Assembly: GCF_023898315.1 (NCBI RefSeq)
Contig: NC_064619.1
Coordinates: 479,611,376-479,675,375 of the forward strand
Direction of reading: 5' to 3'
Source: Schistocerca nitens
Taxonomy: Eukaryota; Arthropoda; Insecta; Orthoptera; Acrididae
Length of the DNA: 64,000 bases
The translations under genes were made by a program, and so were the position numbers. Positions 1 to 10,721 of the stretch are shown one piece after another; the first letter of the stretch is position 1, and each line of letters starts with the position of its first letter. Under the pieces are notes generated by a model that saw only the letters and a program-made list of their open reading frames with translations, did no database searches and was not told the origin of the DNA.

Positions 1-95
1 TCGCCATATCATATCTCAACTCATATTCACCTATCTTCTCCTCTCTTTCTACAACAATACCTTCACGTTCACTTACCTTGTATAGACCACCTATA
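1..95 (-). mobile_element. RTE-clade LINE fragment, reverse strand (left of CR1 insertion, copy A)
   Basis: Read on the minus strand this matches the forward RTE at about 7376-7470, the acidic linker before the reverse transcriptase domain. The match stops at CTATA (91-95), where the CR1-like LINE begins, and resumes after that LINE at 4438. The same fragment is seen in full in front of copy B (from 44287). Confidence 0.8.
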
Positions 96-418
96 GCAGT
101 AGCCGACAGACGCAGTAACAGGGAAGTAACTGATTAATAGTTTAGTTTGCGCTTCTGCGTTAAATTTTAATATCTAATAGCCACAGTTCTCGCGTTTTCG
201 TTTGCGTCACAAAGTAAACCGATTTTGTGACGTATTAGAAGTACCTAATCAGGGACAAATTATTTAGTTTCACCTGAGAGCTTCGGTAGTTAGGTTTCTG
301 AATATCTGAGTATTACTAGACACAGTTCGTGCGTTTTCGTCAGGGTCTACACTAGATTTGCGGAGCACCTGCCGATAGTCCGTTTATCTGCATCGTTTAC
401 TTTTCCACGGTCTTTGGT

Positions 419-1385
419 ATGGACAGGGACTGCGATTGTTGCGTGGGGCTGCGAGCCGAGTTGGTGATACTTCGCTCTCAGCTTAAGGCTGTGATGGCTT
501 CGGTTACACAGCTTGAGGCTGCAGTGGATGGCCACCTCTGTTGTGGGCCGGCCGTGGGGATCCAACGGACGTCCAGCACGGTCCTCACCGGTTACCAACC
601 CACTTACTGCTCGCACTGCGGCTGACCCCTCACCTGTGGTCGAGTGGGAGGTCGCCCCAGGACGTAGCAGGCGGAGAAAGACTTCCCAGGCGGCCGCACG
701 TAAGGCCTCCCCAGTCTGTCTGACAAACAGGTTCCAGGTGCTGTCTGTGGCTTACACTGTCGTTGAGCCAGATGCTGTCGCCTGTCCTGTATCAGAGGAA
801 ACCACTCAGCCTGCAAGATCCGGGCAATCGCAGAGGGTGGGATTATTGGTAGTTGGTAGCTCTAACATTAGGCGCCTTATGGGGCCGCTCAGGGACTTGG
901 CTGACAAGGAGGATAAGAAAACCAATGTGCACCCCGTGTGCATACCGGGTGGAGTCATTCCAGACGTGGAAAGGGTCCTCGCAGATGCCATGATGAGCAC
1001 AGGGTGCAGCCAACTGCAGGTGGTTGCTCACGTCGGTACCAATGATGTGTGTCACTTTGGATCAGAAGAGAGTCTCTCTGGTTTCTAGCGGCTAACAGAA
1101 GAGGTAAAGGCTGACAGTCTTGCTTGCAAGATGAAAGCAGAGGTGACCGTTTGCAGCATAGTCGACAGAACCGATTGCGGACTTCTGGTACAGAGTCGAG
1201 TGGAGGGTCTGAATCAGAGGCTCCGACGGTTCTGCGACCGTGTAGGCTGCAGATTCCACGACTTGCGCCAAAGGGTGGTTGGGTTTCGGGTTCTGCTAAA
1301 GAGGTCAGGTGTCCTCTATAAGCAGGAGGCGGCCACACAGGTAGCAGGGGCTATGTGGCATGGACTGGGCGGTTTTTTAGGTTAG
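419..1385 (+). pseudogene. CR1-like ORF1 with SGNH/GDSL-type esterase domain, copy A (broken)
   Basis: The probable start is ATG 419, opening a Cys-rich N-terminus (MDRDCDCCVGL) followed by a short coiled-coil-like stretch. The frame then shifts by about 540 to the frame that carries the rest. The esterase signatures are a GSSN block (about 853-864) replacing the usual GDS, and a VGTND block (about 1033-1047) that matches the GTND block of the SGNH family. A basic RSRRRKT patch lies between the N-terminus and the esterase. Esterase domains are known in ORF1 of CR1-group LINEs, where the protein binds nucleic acid and perhaps lipid. In this copy a TAG at 1087-1089 interrupts the frame, where copy B has GAG. 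The end at 1385 matches the end of the copy B ORF. Confidence 0.75.
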
Positions 1386-1479
1386 AGGGTCTTGGGAAAA
1401 CAAGAAGCTCTTCAGGCACAAAGGGTGCACGCTGAACACAGGAAGAACATAGATGCAGGAACCACTGGTATAACAGTTG

Positions 1480-4368
1480 TAAATTGTTGTAGCTGTGTTG
1501 GGGAAGTAACATAGCTCCAAGCGCTAATAGATAGCACTGATGCTCAAATCGTTATAGGCACTGAAAGCTGGCTAAGGCCGGATATAAGCTCCGCGAAATT
1601 TTTGCGAAGAACCTAATGGTGTTCCGAAAAATAGGCTAAACACGGTTCCGGTGGCGTGTTTGTTGCTGTCGGAAGTATTTTATTTTGTCGCGAAATTAAA
1701 GTAGATACTTCCTGTGAGTTAGTTAGGGAAGAGGTCATTGTTGGCAACCGGAATAAAATAATAACTGGATCCTTTTAGCGACCTCCCAATTCAGATTATA
1801 CAGTTGCTGAAAGGGTCAAAGAAAACTTGAATTTGATTTCAAACACATACCCGACTCATACAATAATAGTTGGTGATGACTTTAATTTACCCTCAATATG
1901 TTTGTGGAAAATACGAGTTTTATTCCAGAGGTACGCATAAAATATCATCCGAAATTGTCCTAAACTCATTTTCTGAAAATTATTTCGAGCAGTTAGTTCA
2001 TGAGACCACGTGAATAGTTGTGAAAAGACACTTGACCTCTTAGCAACAAATAATCCTGAGTTAATAACGAGCATCAAAACCGATTCAGGGATTACTGAAC
2101 ACAGGGTTGTCGAAGCGCAACTGAATATTGTAATCCCCAAATACACCGAAAAATAAGCGAAAAATATACCTATTCAAGAAAGCAGGTAAAAATTCACTTG
2201 ACGCCTTCCTGAGAGACAATCTCCACTCATTCCAAATTAATAATATAAGCGTAGAGCAGATCTGGCTTAAATTCAAAAAATAGCATCGGCAGCAATTGAG
2301 AGGTTTATACCAAATAAATTAACAAACGATGGAGCTGATCCTCCTTGGTACACAAAACGGGTTAGAACACTATTGCAGAAAAAACGAAAGAAACATGGCA
2401 AATTTAAACAGACGCAAAATCTCCAAGATTGGTTATCTTTTACAGAAGCTCGAAATTTAATGTGGACTTCAATGCGAGATGCCTATAACAGTTTCCACAA
2501 CGAAACTTTGTCTCGAAACCTGGCAGAAAATCCAAAGAGATTCTGGTCGAATGTGAAGTTTGTTAGCGGCAAGAAACAATCAATGCCTTCTCTGCGCGAT
2601 AGCAAATGGAGATACTGTCGAAGACAGTGCTGCCAAACAGAGTTACTAAACACAGCCTTCCGAAATACGTTCACAAAAGAATACGAAGTAAATATTCCAG
2701 AATTCGAATCGAGAACAGCCGCCAACATGAGTAACGTAGAAGTAAATATCCTCGGAGTAGTGGAGCAACTTAAATCACTTAATATAAGCAAGTCTTCTGG
2801 CCCAGTCTGTATACCAGTTATGTTCCTTTCGGAGTATGCTGATCTATTAGCTCCATACTTAACAATCATATACAACCGTTAGCTCGACGAAAGATCCGTA
2901 CCCAAAGACTGGAAAGTTGCACAGGTCACATCAATATTCAAGAAAGGTAGTAGGAGTAATCCACTAAATTACAGGCCCATTAGGTTAACGTCGATATGCA
3001 GCAGGATTTTAGAACATATATTGTGTTCGAACATTATAAATTACTTCGAAGGAAACGATTTAGTAACACACAGTCAACATGTGCTTAGGAAACATCGTTC
3101 CTGTGAAACACAACTAGCTAGTTATTCACATGAGAAATGGTTCAAATGGCTCTGAGCACTATGGGACTCAACTGCTGTGGTCATAAGTCCCTTAGAACTT
3201 AGAACTACTTAAACGTAACTAACCTAAGTACAGCACACAACACCCAGCCATCACGAGGCAGAGAAAATCCCTGACCCCGCCGGGAATCGAACCCGGGAAC
3301 CCGGGCGTGGGAAGCGAGAACGCTACCGCACGACCACGAGATGCGGGATATTCACATGAAGTGCTGAGTGCTATTGACAAGGGATTTCTGATCGATTCCG
3401 TATTTCTGGATTTCCATAAGGCTTTTGACACTGTACCACACAAGCGACTCGTTGTGAAATTGCGTGCTTATGGAATATCGTGTCAGTTATGTGACTGGAT
3501 TTGTGCTTTCCTGTCAGAGAGGTCACAGTTCGTAGTAACTGACGGAAAGTCATCGATTAAAATAGAAGTGATTTCTGGCGTTCCCGATGGTAGTATTATA
3601 GGCCCTTTGCTGTTCCTTATTTATATTAACGATTTGGGAGACCATCTGAGAAGATTTATTCGGTTGTTTGCAGATGACGCTGTCGTTTATCGACTAATAA
3701 AGTCATCACAAGACGAAAGCAAACTGCAAAACGATTTAGAAGAAAAAATATCTCAATGGTACGAAAAGTGGCAGTTGACCCTAAATAATGAAAAGTGTGA
3801 GGTCATCCACATGAGTGCTAAAAGGAACTTCGGTTACACCATAAATCAGTATAATCTAAAAGCCTAGGAATTACAATTACGAACATCTTAAATTGGAAAG
3901 AACACATAGAAAATGTGGGGAAGGCTAACCAAAGACTGCGTTTCATTGGAAACACACAGCCCTACTAAGGAGACTGCCTACACTACACTTGTCCGCCCTC
4001 TTTCAGAATACTGATACACGGTGTGGGATCCTTACCAGATAGGACTGACGGAGTACATCGAAAATGTTCAAAGGAAGGCAGCTCGTTTTGTATTATCGCA
4101 AAATGTGGGAGAGAGTGTCACAGAAATGATGCAGGGTTTAGGCTGGAAATCATTAAAAGAAAAGCGTTTTCCGTTCCGACGGAACCTTCTCACGAAATTC
4201 CAATCACCAACTTTCTCCTCCGAATGCAAAAATATTTTGTTGACACAGACCTACATCGGGAGGAACGATCACCACAATAAAATAAGGGAAGTCAGAGCTC
4301 GTACGGAAAGATATAGGTGTTCATTCTTTCCGCGCGCTATTCGAGATTGGAATAATAGGGAATTGTGA
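1480..4368 (+). pseudogene. CR1-like ORF2, endonuclease and reverse transcriptase, copy A (broken)
   Basis: Remains of the LINE polyprotein that nicks target DNA and copies the element RNA. The endonuclease part is visible at about 1540-1880 in changing frames, with the block IGTESWL (about 1555-1577) and a GDDFN-like block near 1872. An RT lead-in is open at 2373-2882. The RT core at 3350-3867 holds the motif A region DFHKAFDTVPH (about 3410-3442), the motif B region GVPDGSIIGPLLF (about 3580-3618) and the catalytic FADDA box (about 3668-3682). The C-terminal region continues at 4021-4368. A SINE (3134-3348), several stops and frameshifts kill it. Minus-strand ORFs here are shadows. Confidence 0.85.
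3134..3348 (-). repeat. tRNA-Gly-headed SINE, present only in copy A
   Basis: Flanked by an 11-bp target-site duplication TATTCACATGA at 3123-3133 and 3349-3359. Copy B (about 49045) has the empty site with a single TATTCACATGA. Read on the minus strand, the head resembles tRNA-Gly with a CCC anticodon loop (CTTCCCACG) and a B box GGTTCGATTCC. The 3' part (GTCCCATAGTGCTCAGAGCC to CCATTTC) is the body shared with the other SINEs in this window. It is inserted in CR1 ORF2. Confidence 0.9.
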
Positions 4369-4437
4369 ATGTGGTTCGTTGAACCCTCTGCCAGGCACTT
4401 AAATGTGATTGGAAGAGTATCCATGTACACGTAGATG

Positions 4438-4790
4438 TCTATATACTCCTTCCACATTTCAGGTTTCCCTTCCTTGCCTTCCCATCTGAGTTCTCGATTT
4501 CATGCAGCTGGTTTTCTTATATTCAAAGCTCTCTTTGATTTTCTTATAGGCGGTATCTACCTTTCCCCTAGTTACACATGTTTCTATGGGCTTGCATTTG
4601 TTCTCTAGTCATTACAACCTATCCATTTTACACTTTCTGTCCGTCTCATTCCTTAGACGTCTTTATTTCCTTTTGCTTACTTCATTTTCTGCATTTTTAT
4701 ATTTTCTTGTTTAATCAAATATGTACAATATCTTCTTTGATATCCAATGTTTTCTACTATGTCTTGTGTTTTTAGCTGTTTTATGTACCA
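4438..4790 (-). mobile_element. RTE-clade LINE fragment, reverse strand (right of CR1 insertion, copy A)
   Basis: Continues the RTE fragment of 1-95 after the CR1 insertion. On the minus strand it matches the region of the forward RTE between about 7020 and 7370 (linker between endonuclease and reverse transcriptase). It is 5'-truncated: the match stops near GTACC (4790), where Tc1-a sequence takes over, so this RTE copy was inserted into Tc1-a. Confidence 0.8.
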
Positions 4791-5010
4791 TGGCAGAAAT
4801 CGATTGGCCTGCCCAACGTCCAACCTGCACCCAATGGACTACTGTTGATATGAGTTAGAAAGTCTACTTTGATACAAACTTCAACGTCCAATATCACTAA
4901 CGTATCTGGTTTCATTATTTGACGGAGAACGGCAGCTGTTCCTACACCAAAATTCAGACACATTATTATAAGTGTCCTCATCAGAGTTCAGGTCGTCATA
5001 AAGGAATTTC
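4791..5010 (+). mobile_element. Tc1-a relic, C-terminal end of transposase, copy A
   Basis: Matches the end of a Tc1-like transposase: a degraded EIDWPAQRP block (about 4796-4822), a WDELES-like block near 4845 and a final block near 4980 (SRVQVVIK-like). The same end is seen at 37430-38215 and 50491-50710. The beginning of this transposon is not beside it, because the reverse RTE occupies that side. Confidence 0.65.
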
Positions 5011-5177
5011 ATGTACACAACGATGACATGCTCATTGTGATACGACTGAAAACGAGCGTAATTGAATGCTTTAAAATAACCATTTTCAGTGAGTCGTAGA
5101 CGGTAACTAGCACACATTTCTGATTCTAAATGTTTATTATAAGAATTCCGCTTCTCTTTCGCTCTTAACGTCTAATA
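5011..5177. other. Spacer between Tc1-a and Tc1-b
   Basis: No coding or repeat signature of its own, but the same spacer is recognisable at about 38216-38400, which shows that the Tc1-a/Tc1-b pair was duplicated as a unit. Confidence 0.5.
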
Positions 5178-5404
5178 TACAGTCTAAGACACGAAAACGA
5201 CTCACATTGGTCACAAATGGTTATTCACAGAGGTATCGACGGAAAATGAAGAACTGCAAACTTCGGCGACCGATGAATGAATGTGTGACTGCTGGAGCAC
5301 AATGTCACCGCACACCTGGCAAGAATAGTAAACAGGGGTCATGGTGATACCAGCGCATAAAGTATTTGAGGATTTCATTCCATGTAATCAGTTTGACAGT
5401 AACT

Positions 5405-6120
5405 ATGCCTTGCAAACAGGCTCGTGGACAATGTCAGCAGATGACAGTATTTGAAAGAAGAAATGTAGTTGAGTTCAAAGAAGCTGGTTGGAGTAATTGG
5501 CCAATCGATCGACATATGCATAGCAAACCACGCAACTATTCAACGATGCTGGCAAAAATGAGCGGACCATCGCCGAACACAGAGTTTATAAGTACGGGTG
5601 ACCTAGAGAGACGAAAGTCTGACTTCATGGCGCCCCTTAAGCCGACTACCATCGACCTATGTACAACCAGAAGATGGTTCGCAGTGTGCTGGGTACATTC
5701 GGCCTGGGAGAGCGTTGGCTGGAGCAGAATTGTCTTCAGTGATGATTCTGGCTTCTAGCTGAGCCCCGATGATCAGCCACGATGTATCTCAAGACGTCCC
5801 AGATAAAAGTGGGCTACCAATGTGACTGTTGGCCACCATACAGTCCGACAACCAGATATGATATCTTGGGGTGGGATTTCATTTCATAGCAAGGCCGCTT
5901 CCGTTGTAATCCGCTGCACCCTTACAGCAGAGCGACACGTTGACGATATTTTTTGCCCTTCATGGCGAAGCATCTTGGACTTGCATTTCAGTAAGATAAT
6001 GTCCACCCGCATACTGGAAGGTTACCTACTAACTGTCTTCGTGATTTCCATACTCTATCTTGGTCAGAAAGGTCTTCAGATCTCTTCGCTAATGAGAACA
6101 TTTGGTGCTCTACGGGCGGG
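5405..6120 (+). pseudogene. Tc1-b transposase, copy A (broken)
   Basis: DDE transposase of the Tc1 group, which cuts and reinserts the element at TA. ATG 5405 opens a helix-turn-helix region (MTVFERRNVVEFKEAGWSNW). The first catalytic Asp lies in RIVFSDDSGF (about 5727-5756) and is followed at once by TAG 5757. The GGISFHS block (about 5870-5889) matches the usual GAIS block. The second catalytic block, QQDN in relatives, is decayed here (about 5985-6005) and the third is lost in a shifted frame. The RTE insertion at 6121 removes the tail. The gene is dead in both duplicate copies and shares the same stop, so it was broken before the duplication. Confidence 0.8.
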
Positions 6121-8931
6121 AGATAGAAAACTGGCGTTATACGGATCGGAGCGTGGAAGGTCAGATCCCTTAATCGGTCAGGTAGGTTATAAAATTTAGA
6201 AAGTGAAATGGATAGGTTAAAGTTAGATATAGTGGGAATTAGTGAAATTCGATGGCAGGGTTATAAATACAAAATCAAATAGGGGTAATGCAGGAGTAGG
6301 TTCAATAATGAATAAAAAATGGGAGTTCGGGTAAGCTACTACAAACAGCATAGTGAACGCATTATTGTTGCCAAGATAGACACGAAGCTCACGCCTACTA
6401 CAGTAGTACAAGTTTATATGCCAACTAGCTCTGCAGATGATGAAGAAAGTGATGAAATATATGATGAGGTAAAAGAAATTATTCAATTAGTGAAGGGAGA
6501 CGAAAATTTAATAGTCATGGGCGACTGGAATTCGAGAGCAGGAAAAGGAAGAGAAGGAAACGTAGTAGGTGAATAGGGATTAGGGCTAAGAAATGAAAGA
6601 GGAAGCCATCTGGTAGAATTTTGCACAGAGCATAACTTAATCATAGCTAACACTTGGTTCAAGAATCATGAAAGAAGGCTGTATACATGGAAGAACCCTG
6701 AAGATACTGGAAGGTTTCAGAGAGATTATATAATGGTAAGAGAGAGATTTAGGAACCAGGTTTTAAATTGTATGACATTTCCAGGGGCAGATTTGGACTC
6801 TGACCACAATCTATTGGTTATGAACTGTAGATTAAAACTGAAGAAACTGCAAAATGGTGGGAATTTAAGGAGATGGGAACTGGATAAACTGAAAGAACCA
6901 GAGGTTGTACAGAGTTTCAGGGAGAGCATAAGGGAACAATTGACAGGAATGGGGGAAAGAAATACAGTAGGAGAAGAATGGGTACCTCTGAGCGATGAAG
7001 TAATGAAGGCAGCAGACTATCAAGTAGGTAAAAAGACGAGGGCTAGTAGAAATCCTTGGGTAACAGAAGAGATACTGAATTTAATCGATGAAAGGAGAAA
7101 ATATAAAAATGCAGTAAAAGAAGCAGGCAAAAAGGAATAGAAACCTCTCAAAAATGAGATGGACAGGAAGTGCGAAATGGCTAAGCAGGGATGGCTAGAG
7201 GACAAATGTAAGGATGTAGAGGCTTATCTCCCTAGGGGTAAGATAGATACTGCCTACAGGAAAATTAGAGAAACTTTTGAAGAAAAGGGAACCACTTGCA
7301 TGAATATCAAGAGCTCAGATGGAAAGCCAGTTCTAAGCAAAGAAGGGAAAGCGGAAAGGTGGACGGAGTATATAGAGGGTCTATACAGGGCCGATGTTCT
7401 TGAGGACACTATTATGGAAATGGAAGAGGATGCAGGTGAAGATGAAATGGGAGATACGGTACTGCGTGAAGAGTTTGACAGAGCACTGAAAGACCTAAGT
7501 CGAAACAAGGCCACTGGAGTAGACAACATTTCATTAGAACTACTGATACCTTGGAAGAGCCAGTCCTGACAAAACTCTACCACCTGGTGAGCAAGATGTA
7601 TGAGACAGGCGAAATTCCCTCAGACTTCAAGAAGAATATAATAATTCCAATCCCAAAGAAAGCAAGTATTGACAGATGTGAAAATTAGCGAACTATCAGT
7701 TTAGTAAGTCACAGCTGCAAAATGCTAACGCGAATTCTTTACAGACGAATGGAAAACTGGTAGAAGCCGCCCTCGGGGAAGATCAGTTTGGATTCCGTAG
7801 AAATACTGGAACACGTGAGGCAATACTGACCTTACGACTTATCTTAGAAGAAAGATTAAGGAAAGGCAAACCTACGTTTCTAGCGTTTGTATATTTAGAG
7901 AAAGCTTTTCAAATTCTGAGGGTGGCAGAGGTAAAATACAGGGAGCGAAAGGCTATTTACAATTTGTACAGAAACCAGATGGCAGTTGTAAGAGTCGAGG
8001 GACATGAAAGGGAAGCAGTAGTTGGGAAGGGAGTGAGACAGAGTTGTAGCCTCTCCCCGATGCTATTCAATCTGTATATTGAAGAAGCAGTATAGGAAAC
8101 AAAAGAAAAATGCGGAGTAGGAATTAAAATCCATTGAGAAGAAATAAATACTTCGATGTTCGCCGATGACATTGTAATTCTGTCAGAGGCAGCAAAGGAC
8201 TTGGAAGAGCAGTTGAACGGAATGGATAGTGTCTTGAAAGGAGGGTGTAAGACGAACATCAACAAAAGCAAAACGAAGATGATGGAATGTAGTCGAATTA
8301 AGTCGGGTGATGCTAAGGAAATTAGATTAGGAAATGAGACACTTAAGGTACTAAAGGAGTTTTGCTATTTGGAGAGCAAAATAACTGATGATGGTCGAAG
8401 TAGAGAGGATATAAAATGTAGACTGACAATGGCATGGAAAGCGTTTCTGAATAAGAGAAATTTGTTAACATCGAGTATAGATTTAAGTGTCAGGAAGTCG
8501 TTTCTAAAAGTATTTGTATGGAGTGTAGCCATGTATGGAAGTGAAACATATTTTAGACAAGAAGAGAATAGAAGCTTCCGAAATGTGGTGCTACAGAAGA
8601 ATGCTGAAGATTAGATGGGTAGATCACATAACTAATGAGGAGGTATTGAATAGAATTGGGGAGAAGAGGAGTTTGTGGCACAATTTGACTAGAAGAAGGG
8701 ATCGGTTGGTAGGACATGTTCTGAGGCATGAAGGGAACACCAATTTAGTACTGGAGGGCATCGTGGAGTGTAAAAGTCGTAGAGGGAGACCAAGAGATGA
8801 ATACACTAAGCAGATTCAGAAGGATGTAGGCTGCAGTAGGTACTGGGAGACGAAGAAGCTTGCACACGATAGAGTAGCATGGAGAGCTGCATCAAACCAG
8901 TCTCACGACTGAAGACCACAACAACAACAAC
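6121..8931 (+). mobile_element. RTE-clade LINE, forward, inserted in Tc1-b, copy A
   Basis: The element begins at the start of the endonuclease domain and ends with GACTGAAGACC followed by an (AAC)n tail, as is usual for RTE elements. The flanks carry a probable target-site duplication: CGGGCGGG before it (6113-6120) and TGGGCAGG just after the tail (about 8933-8940). The clade call rests on the endonuclease/RT order, the family-specific C-terminus (RWVDHITNEEVL) and the repeat tail. Confidence 0.85.
6130..8912 (+). pseudogene. RTE endonuclease/reverse transcriptase, copy A (broken)
   Basis: One decayed polyprotein. The endonuclease starts with an RIGAWKVRSL-like block (about 6143) and continues with VMGDWNSRAGKG (about 6516-6551), EFCTEHNLIIANTWF (about 6615-6660) and DSDHNLLVMN (about 6797-6826). 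The RT part has NKATGVDNIS (about 7504-7533), LEKAF (about 7894-7908) and the catalytic FADDI box (about 8159-8173). The C-terminus has RWVDHITNEEVLNRI (about 8613-8657) and a GRP-rich end near 8785. A 27-bp in-frame loss after 7909 removes the motif A segment DNFDWNNLF, which copy B still has, so the catalytic Asp of motif A is gone. Stops at about 6574, 7138 and 7686 and several frameshifts break it. Hits to craniofacial development protein 2 reflect this element, not a host gene. Confidence 0.85.
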
Positions 8932-9405
8932 ATGGGCAGGGCCCTACAAACAACTCTGAATTTTGTTCATATATAGCTCCAATTGGCCCGAATTTGGCAC
9001 TATATCCCTCTTGACGACATGCAACAAGTCCATCAATCAATGCCAGCCGGACAGCTACTTATATAAGCGCCAGACATAGATAATTTTCTTACAGACTTGC
9101 TCTTTCTCGTGAATAAACCATTCAGTTTTTGAAATGGGACTCCTTCATCTGTCTGTACATGAACATCACATCTACTGATTTCCGCGCCATTGGTATAATT
9201 CCTTCTTGTTGCGTCGTATTTTCTTTAATTTTTTAAAAAGTGTACTTGATATCTCTAATTGTTAAGTGGACATGGACTTGAAATGTCTGAAATTTTCGAA
9301 AACAATTCTTGTCACCATCTGAAAGACAATTTTATCCCGTTTCAAAAAATGTATTTTTTATCTACTTTTCAGTTGTTGATTTGGTCTTAAACGCTCTTTG
9401 AACAA

Positions 9406-9855
9406 ATGTCTGCAAACCAGCCACGCTCATGCGACAGGCATATACATTTCTTGCCTGCCACAGTCATGGAAACAATAAAGCCAATATGCAGGGACCTTTT
9501 AGATACAAAATTACTTAGCAAATGTCTACATGGCCGTACGCAAAACAATAATGAGAGTTTCAACGTCTGCGTGTGGCAACGAGTGCCAAAAACAGTGTTT
9601 GTTGGATGGACAGTACTCAAAATGGGTGTGATGGATGCTGTCATGTGTTTCAATGATGGTGTAACCATCAGGATAAAAGTAATGGACAAATTAGGCATCC
9701 AGCCAGGAAATAATAGGATAGCTGCTCTGACTGCCATAGATTGTCAGCGAGTAGTTGAAGCTGTGGAAGCCAGTGTAAGGAAAAGGCCCCTGAAGAAGTC
9801 TACAGATGATAAAGAAGCAGCTGGCCAGGAAGATTATGCTGCTGGAATGTTCTGA
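9406..9855 (+). pseudogene. Mutator/Kolobok-type transposase, C-terminal relic, copy A
   Basis: A 149-residue open frame that lines up with the C-terminal third of Mutator-like (PF20700-type) transposases: ATVMETIKPICRDLLD, then CLHGRTQNNNESFN (about 9523-9564), RVPKTVFVGW (about 9580-9609) and a basic tail ending AAGMF. The same blocks occur at 27594-28215 on the other strand. The N-terminal and catalytic parts are missing upstream, so it is a relic. Copy B carries 14 extra bases near 54652-54667 that change the frame at the start. I see no terminal repeats or TTAA flanks around this copy. Confidence 0.65.
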
Positions 9856-10663
9856 AAGAGGCATACGGTGCGTCAAAAACACTGTGAATATTCTTTTCTC
9901 ATTTTCTCGAAACTACGTTTTCAGAACATTAGGTACATATAACTTCTCAATGGTTTCATCCATGTTCACCAAATTTCTCTCAAGTGAAGAATGGGATAGC
10001 ATCTTTGTATTGTGCCTAATACATCGCAGAAATGATCTATGTTTGTCATTCTGTATATAATTTTAGCGGTATTTTTTAGACAAAATAATAATGTGGTATA
10101 ATAAGGGTTTTCCTATTTCCTCAGATATACTCCAAACTACAAAACGAGAGGCATAATGTATTCCTGTGAATGTTGACAGCAGTCTGTCACAGTCTGAATG
10201 CTATTAGACTGATGATGGACCGAAAATGGTACCTGAATGGGAAGTGTGTTATAAAAACACCTATTAGGCAAAATAATGTAATTCTTAAACTGTAGGAGAT
10301 ATTTTAATAAATATCCTTATACAGCTTGAGTTAATGTTATTCATTGTAGATGAAGAGTAATGTGCACTGAGAGCGAACTATGAAAATGCAGCCCGTTCAC
10401 GTCCAGGTCCCCTTAAAGAGAAACTGATGCATTTATTGCGTCGTCAGACACTGCCGCCTTTTGGCAGCTATGACATGAAGTTTCGGACATAGACATCTGA
10501 CAAAAAAAAAATAGTGTCCCTTTAGGCGACAGATAATGTATTTTGTTTCCACATTTTTTATACCAGGATATATCTGGGATTGGTTGATAGGACCCTACCT
10601 GAGACAACAACTGGTTTTTCTGGATGCAATTTACAGTAGTTTTGCAGCTATGTGAGAATAGGG
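9856..10663. other. AT-rich tail after the Mutator/Kolobok relic
   Basis: No gene seen. The first 250 bases resemble in composition the region downstream of the transposase in the 27190-28626 element and may be its 3' UTR. The rest holds nothing I recognise. Confidence 0.4.
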
Positions 10664-10721
10664 GGGGAGAGCAGCATCAAATTAATCTTTGGACTGAAAA
10701 CCATAACAGCAACAACAGTAT
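10664..10721 (+). repeat. RTE 3' tail relic, copy A
   Basis: GAGAGCAGCATCAAATTA... GGACTGAAAACC then ACAGCAACAACA matches the last 50 bases of the RTE at 8882-8931 in decayed form. It is preceded by a run of seven G. It is probably a severely 5'-truncated RTE insertion. Confidence 0.65.

Larger units (their letters stand above)
96..4437 (+). mobile_element. CR1-like non-LTR retrotransposon, copy A
   Basis: Nearly full-length LINE. From left to right it holds a 5' UTR of about 320 bp, ORF1 with an esterase-like domain, an ORF2 with endonuclease and reverse transcriptase, and a short 3' UTR ending in GTAGATG-type hexamer repeats. It sits inside a reverse-strand RTE copy. The RTE match breaks at CTATA (91-95) and restarts at TCTATA (4438), which looks like a short target-site duplication. 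Both ORFs are broken by stops and frameshifts. A SINE interrupts ORF2 at 3134-3348. Assignment to the CR1 group rests on the esterase ORF1, the FADDA box and the C-terminal region; the exact clade (CR1, L2, Daphne or similar) would need a tree. Confidence 0.85.
5178..9243 (+). mobile_element. Tc1-b, Tc1-like transposon split by an RTE, copy A
   Basis: The left end near 5178 (ACAGTCTAAGACACGAAAAC) and the right end near 9211-9240 (GCGTCGTATTTTCTTTA) are imperfect inverted matches. A forward RTE sits inside at 6121-8931. The transposase N-terminal and catalytic parts lie left of the RTE. The C-terminal tail (blocks near 8975-9060 ending in a DMQQVHQSMPA-like stretch) lies right of it. A heavily decayed copy is at 38400-39360. 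Confidence 0.7.

Noticed and set aside
419..1385. Host GDSL esterase gene
   Set aside because: It lies at the ORF1 position of a CR1-like LINE, recurs with the LINE in copy B and has no introns.
6130..8912. Host gene similar to craniofacial development protein 2
   Set aside because: The endonuclease, RT motifs and (AAC)n tail identify an RTE LINE. That protein name in databases often marks such elements.
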